Positions 5,281-6,749 of a stretch of 6,749 nt of DNA are shown piece after piece. The notes below the pieces were generated by a model, which did not search any database, was not told where the DNA came from, and was given only the letters and a program-made list of their open reading frames with translations. How positions within the stretch are numbered: the stretch's first letter is position 1; every line of letters begins with the position of its first letter. Both the position numbers and the translations under genes were made by a program. Source of the stretch: an uncultured Bacilli bacterium (GTDB lineage Bacteria > Bacillota_I > Bacilli_A > RF39 > UBA660). The stretch is from positions 1 to 6,749 of the forward strand of contig CANQYF010000047.1 in assembly GCA_947628075.1 (NCBI GenBank). Reading direction: 5' to 3'.

Positions 5281-5315
5281 AAAATGAAAATAGATTTATA
5301 AATTTTATAAATCTA
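5281..5315 (-). terminator. Terminator of the sigG-ylmC unit
   Basis: A 10-bp AT-rich stem pairs TAGATTTATA (5291-5300) with TATAAATCTA (5306-5315). On the minus strand it is followed by TTTTCATTTT from 5290 downward, running on into more T. The ylmC stop codon (TAA, 5307-5305) lies in the hairpin. With only two G-C pairs the stem is weak, but the T-tract and position support the call. Confidence 0.65.
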
Positions 5316-5526
5316 CTAAAATAACATCTTCCCCAATTTTTTTTATTTTATCAAATCCAAATGAGACATCCCCACCTCGAGTAACTTTTCTAAGAATTTT
5401 TCTTGGCTCAGCAACAAAATAATTAATTCGCCCTACCTCATCAACTTTAGCATCAATAATTCTTCCTAAATTATTACCATCTTTAATATTGACTATATCC
5501 TTAGCTTGCAAATCACTTAAAAGCAT
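5305..5526 (-). CDS. ylmC: YlmC/YmxH-family PRC-barrel sporulation protein
   Basis: A 73-residue protein that is a single PRC-barrel domain: LLSDLQAKDIVNIKDG at the start, then GRIIDAKVDEVGRI (21-34) and a closing KIKKIGEDVILVD strand region (60-72). It belongs to the small YlmC/YmxH group that is confined to endospore formers; B. subtilis has two members of slightly above 80 residues, and their molecular role is not established. The ATG has AGGTGG 4 nt upstream. It begins 24 nt after the sigG stop on the same strand with no promoter evident between, so the two are co-transcribed. In B. subtilis ylmC lies shortly downstream of sigG as well. I use ylmC for position; ymxH cannot be excluded by sequence alone. 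Confidence 0.85.
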   Translation of the reverse strand: MLLSDLQAKDIVNIKDGNNLGRIIDAKVDEVGRINYFVAEPRKILRKVTRGGDVSFGFDKIKKIGEDVILVDL

Positions 5527-5550
5527 ATGACCACCTAATTTAAGTATATG

Positions 5551-6327
5551 TTATTTAATTAATTTTCGAACGTTTTCAATCGCAGTTTTTTCAATCCGGG
5601 AAACTTGCGCCTGACTTATTCCTAAATTATCAGCAATTTCCATTTGGGTTTTGCCTACTATAAAACGGGATATTAACACATCTTTTTCCCTATCTTTTAT
5701 TTTTTGTAACGCTCTATGAAGTGATATTAACATATCTCGGTCTGTATTCACATCTTTAACATCTGCAATTTGGTCAGATAAATAAATAGTATCACCACCA
5801 TCATTAAAGATGGGTTCAAAAATACTCATGGGGTCTTTTAATGAATCTAAGGCATAAGCAATTTCATATTCATCAATTCCTAAATAATTGGAAATTTCTA
5901 CATTAGTAGGTAAATAACCATGTTCGCCTTGATATTCGTCTTGAAATTTTAAAATTTTATAGGCTAAATCTTTAACACTTCTACTAACTCTTACCGAAGT
6001 ATTATCTCTAATATATCTTTTTACCTCACCTACAATTAAAGGAACAGCATAAGTAGAAAGCCTTAACCCTAAAGATGTATCAAAATTATTAATTGCTTTT
6101 ATTAATCCAATAACCCCAACCTGAAATAAATCATCCATATTATATTTATTATTAGAAAATCTTTTTAGAATCGATAAAACTAATTTTAAATTACCATTTA
6201 CTAATTCTATTTTAGCTAGTTCATCCCCATTTTGCATTTTCGTAAATAATTCCATAGTTTTTTCATTTGTTAATGTTTTAAGTTCATTTGTATTAATACC
6301 GGTTATATCAACTTTATATTTTGCCAT
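5551..6327 (-). CDS. sigG: RNA polymerase sporulation sigma factor sigma-G
   Basis: A 258-residue sigma-70 family factor that directs late forespore genes. The N-terminus KVDITGINTNELKTL (5-19) matches the sigma-G-specific KVEICGVDTSKL segment of B. subtilis. Region 2 has NGNLKLVLS (44-52), DDLFQVGVIGLIKAI (65-79) and STYAVPLIVGEVKRYIRDN (91-109). Region 3 has SVRVSRSVKDLAYK (111-124), and EPIFNDGGDTIYLSDQI (171-187) matches EPIYNDGGDPIYVMDQI of B. subtilis sigma-G. The region 4 helix-turn-helix is KTQMEIADNLGISQAQVSRIEK (226-247). Length is near the 260 residues usual for SigG, and nothing is missing. The start ATG has GAAAGG (6341-6336) 8 nt upstream. A sigma-G/sigma-F-type promoter lies directly upstream, consistent with forespore control and autoregulation. 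ylmC follows in the same unit. Confidence 0.95.
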   Translation of the reverse strand: MAKYKVDITGINTNELKTLTNEKTMELFTKMQNGDELAKIELVNGNLKLVLSILKRFSNNKYNMDDLFQVGVIGLIKAINNFDTSLGLRLSTYAVPLIVGEVKRYIRDNTSVRVSRSVKDLAYKILKFQDEYQGEHGYLPTNVEISNYLGIDEYEIAYALDSLKDPMSIFEPIFNDGGDTIYLSDQIADVKDVNTDRDMLISLHRALQKIKDREKDVLISRFIVGKTQMEIADNLGISQAQVSRIEKTAIENVRKLIK

Positions 6328-6346
6328 AAAAATTACCTTTCATAAA

Positions 6347-6376
6347 AATTATGGCAAGTTATTAAAAAATTTATAC
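6347..6376 (-). promoter_or_regulatory. Sigma-G/sigma-F-type promoter of sigG
   Basis: On the minus strand GTATA (6376-6372) is followed after exactly 18 nt by CATAATT (6353-6347). This fits the B. subtilis sigma-G pattern GHATR-N18-CATWHTA at every defined position except the last. GTATA also fits the sigma-F -35, but the sigma-F -10 (GGnnAnAnT) matches poorly. The predicted start is near 6340, just at the ribosome-binding site. In B. subtilis sigG is transcribed by sigma-F and by sigma-G itself. Confidence 0.55.
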
Positions 6377-6380
6377 AAAT

Positions 6381-6749
6381 TTATAACTCATTTGGTAATA
6401 ATACATTACCTGTTACACCAGCTTCTTCTAATCTTGCTTCAATCCAATCTCTATTTAGTTCGTCTTTAACTATTATGGTTAATCCATCTTTGACATCATC
6501 AAACATATTACCATAATATTTTACCTGTCTAAATTCGGCATTCCTTAAATCTAAATATTCTAACGAATACATATACGAAAACATACCTTGAGTCCATGTT
6601 ACTTTCCGTGTATCAAAATTTGATAAATCTAGTGTAGATATTGATATTAAACCAGAAAACATATTATCCATATTGGTTACCTCACTAGTATTAAATTTAC
6701 TTAAATCTAAACTCTCTAAAGGCAATACATAAAACATATACGACATATC
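6381..6749 (-). CDS. BspA-like leucine-rich repeat protein, C-terminal part
   Basis: The frame is open to the right edge (GAT codon at 6749-6747), so only the last 122 residues are seen and the ATG at 6746 is internal. The visible part has three full BspA/DUF285-type repeats plus the start of a fourth, of the form xxMF....SLxxLDLSxFDTxxVTN; this family is common in surface proteins of gut Firmicutes and mycoplasmas and is usually linked to adhesion. A capping segment follows (about 83-121, GLTIIVKDELNRDWIEARLE...), then TAA. There is no LPxTG motif, membrane helix or wall-binding domain at the C-terminus, so any anchoring must be N-terminal (signal peptide or lipoprotein) or absent. The stop lies 5 nt from the -35 of the sigG promoter, and no terminator is seen before sigG, so read-through into sigG is possible. 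Confidence 0.85.
   Translation of the reverse strand, partial: DMSYMFYVLPLESLDLSKFNTSEVTNMDNMFSGLISISTLDLSNFDTRKVTWTQGMFSYMYSLEYLDLRNAEFRQVKYYGNMFDDVKDGLTIIVKDELNRDWIEARLEEAGVTGNVLLPNEL
6501..6749 (-). repeat. Tandem BspA-type repeats of 25-26 residues
   Basis: The Met-Phe pair recurs at residues 4-5, 29-30, 55-56 and 81-82 counted from the ATG at 6746, a spacing of 25, 26 and 26 residues. Each unit carries an LDL triplet nine or ten residues after the pair. The copies nearest the C-terminus are the most degenerate (NAEFRQV in place of NFDTxxV). The array continues past the right edge. Confidence 0.85.

Noticed and set aside
1..6749. CRISPR array, tRNA, rRNA, insertion sequence or classical defence operon
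   Set aside because: No regularly spaced direct repeats, cloverleaf-like segments, rRNA-like sequence, transposase or terminal inverted repeats were seen on either strand by eye.

Overview
The window is strongly AT-rich and reads as chromosomal DNA of a low-GC Gram-positive bacterium of the class Bacilli, probably an uncultured, genome-reduced gut lineage near the Mollicutes-related or RF39-like groups (inference). Three things support this. There is a forespore sigma factor gene (sigG) with a YlmC/YmxH-type sporulation protein behind it. The gene order sigG - ylmC - lspA - rluD matches Bacillus subtilis order with the intervening genes missing. All Trp codons seen are TGG and lspA ends in TGA, so the Mycoplasma code (TGA = Trp) is not in use.

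Layout, left to right. 1-119 holds no gene I can support, only a candidate leftward promoter and leader. At 136-726 (minus) lies a membrane-anchored SanA/ElyC-type DUF218 protein. It is divergent, with 42 bp between start codons, from a DUF368 membrane protein at 769-1557 (plus); that family includes undecaprenyl-phosphate translocases. DUF368 converges on an endolysin-like M23 peptidase (1585-2328, minus) through one shared hairpin terminator. Upstream of the M23 gene is a GluP/YqgP-type rhomboid protease (2388-3533, minus). It is divergent from a small four-helix membrane protein (3592-3912, plus) whose residue pattern resembles TspO/MBR. This small gene overlaps tail to tail with rluD (3904-4785, minus), which overlaps lspA (4769-5236, minus). 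Next come ylmC/ymxH (5305-5526, minus) and sigG (5551-6327, minus). The right edge holds the C-terminal end of a BspA-like leucine-rich-repeat protein (6381 to beyond 6749, minus).

Most genes concern the cell envelope: lipid-carrier recycling, lipoprotein processing, intramembrane proteolysis, peptidoglycan cleavage and a surface repeat protein. sigG-ylmC is a sporulation unit with a good sigma-G-type promoter match. The region is compact: stop codons sit inside terminator hairpins, two promoters start mRNAs almost at the start codon, and the M23 ribosome-binding site is built into the terminator of the gene in front of it. I found no CRISPR array, tRNA, rRNA, insertion sequence or recognisable defence system. 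The most interesting signals are the terminator/RBS overlap before the M23 gene, the DUF218/DUF368 divergent pair, the orphan endolysin-like gene and the minimal TspO-like protein.
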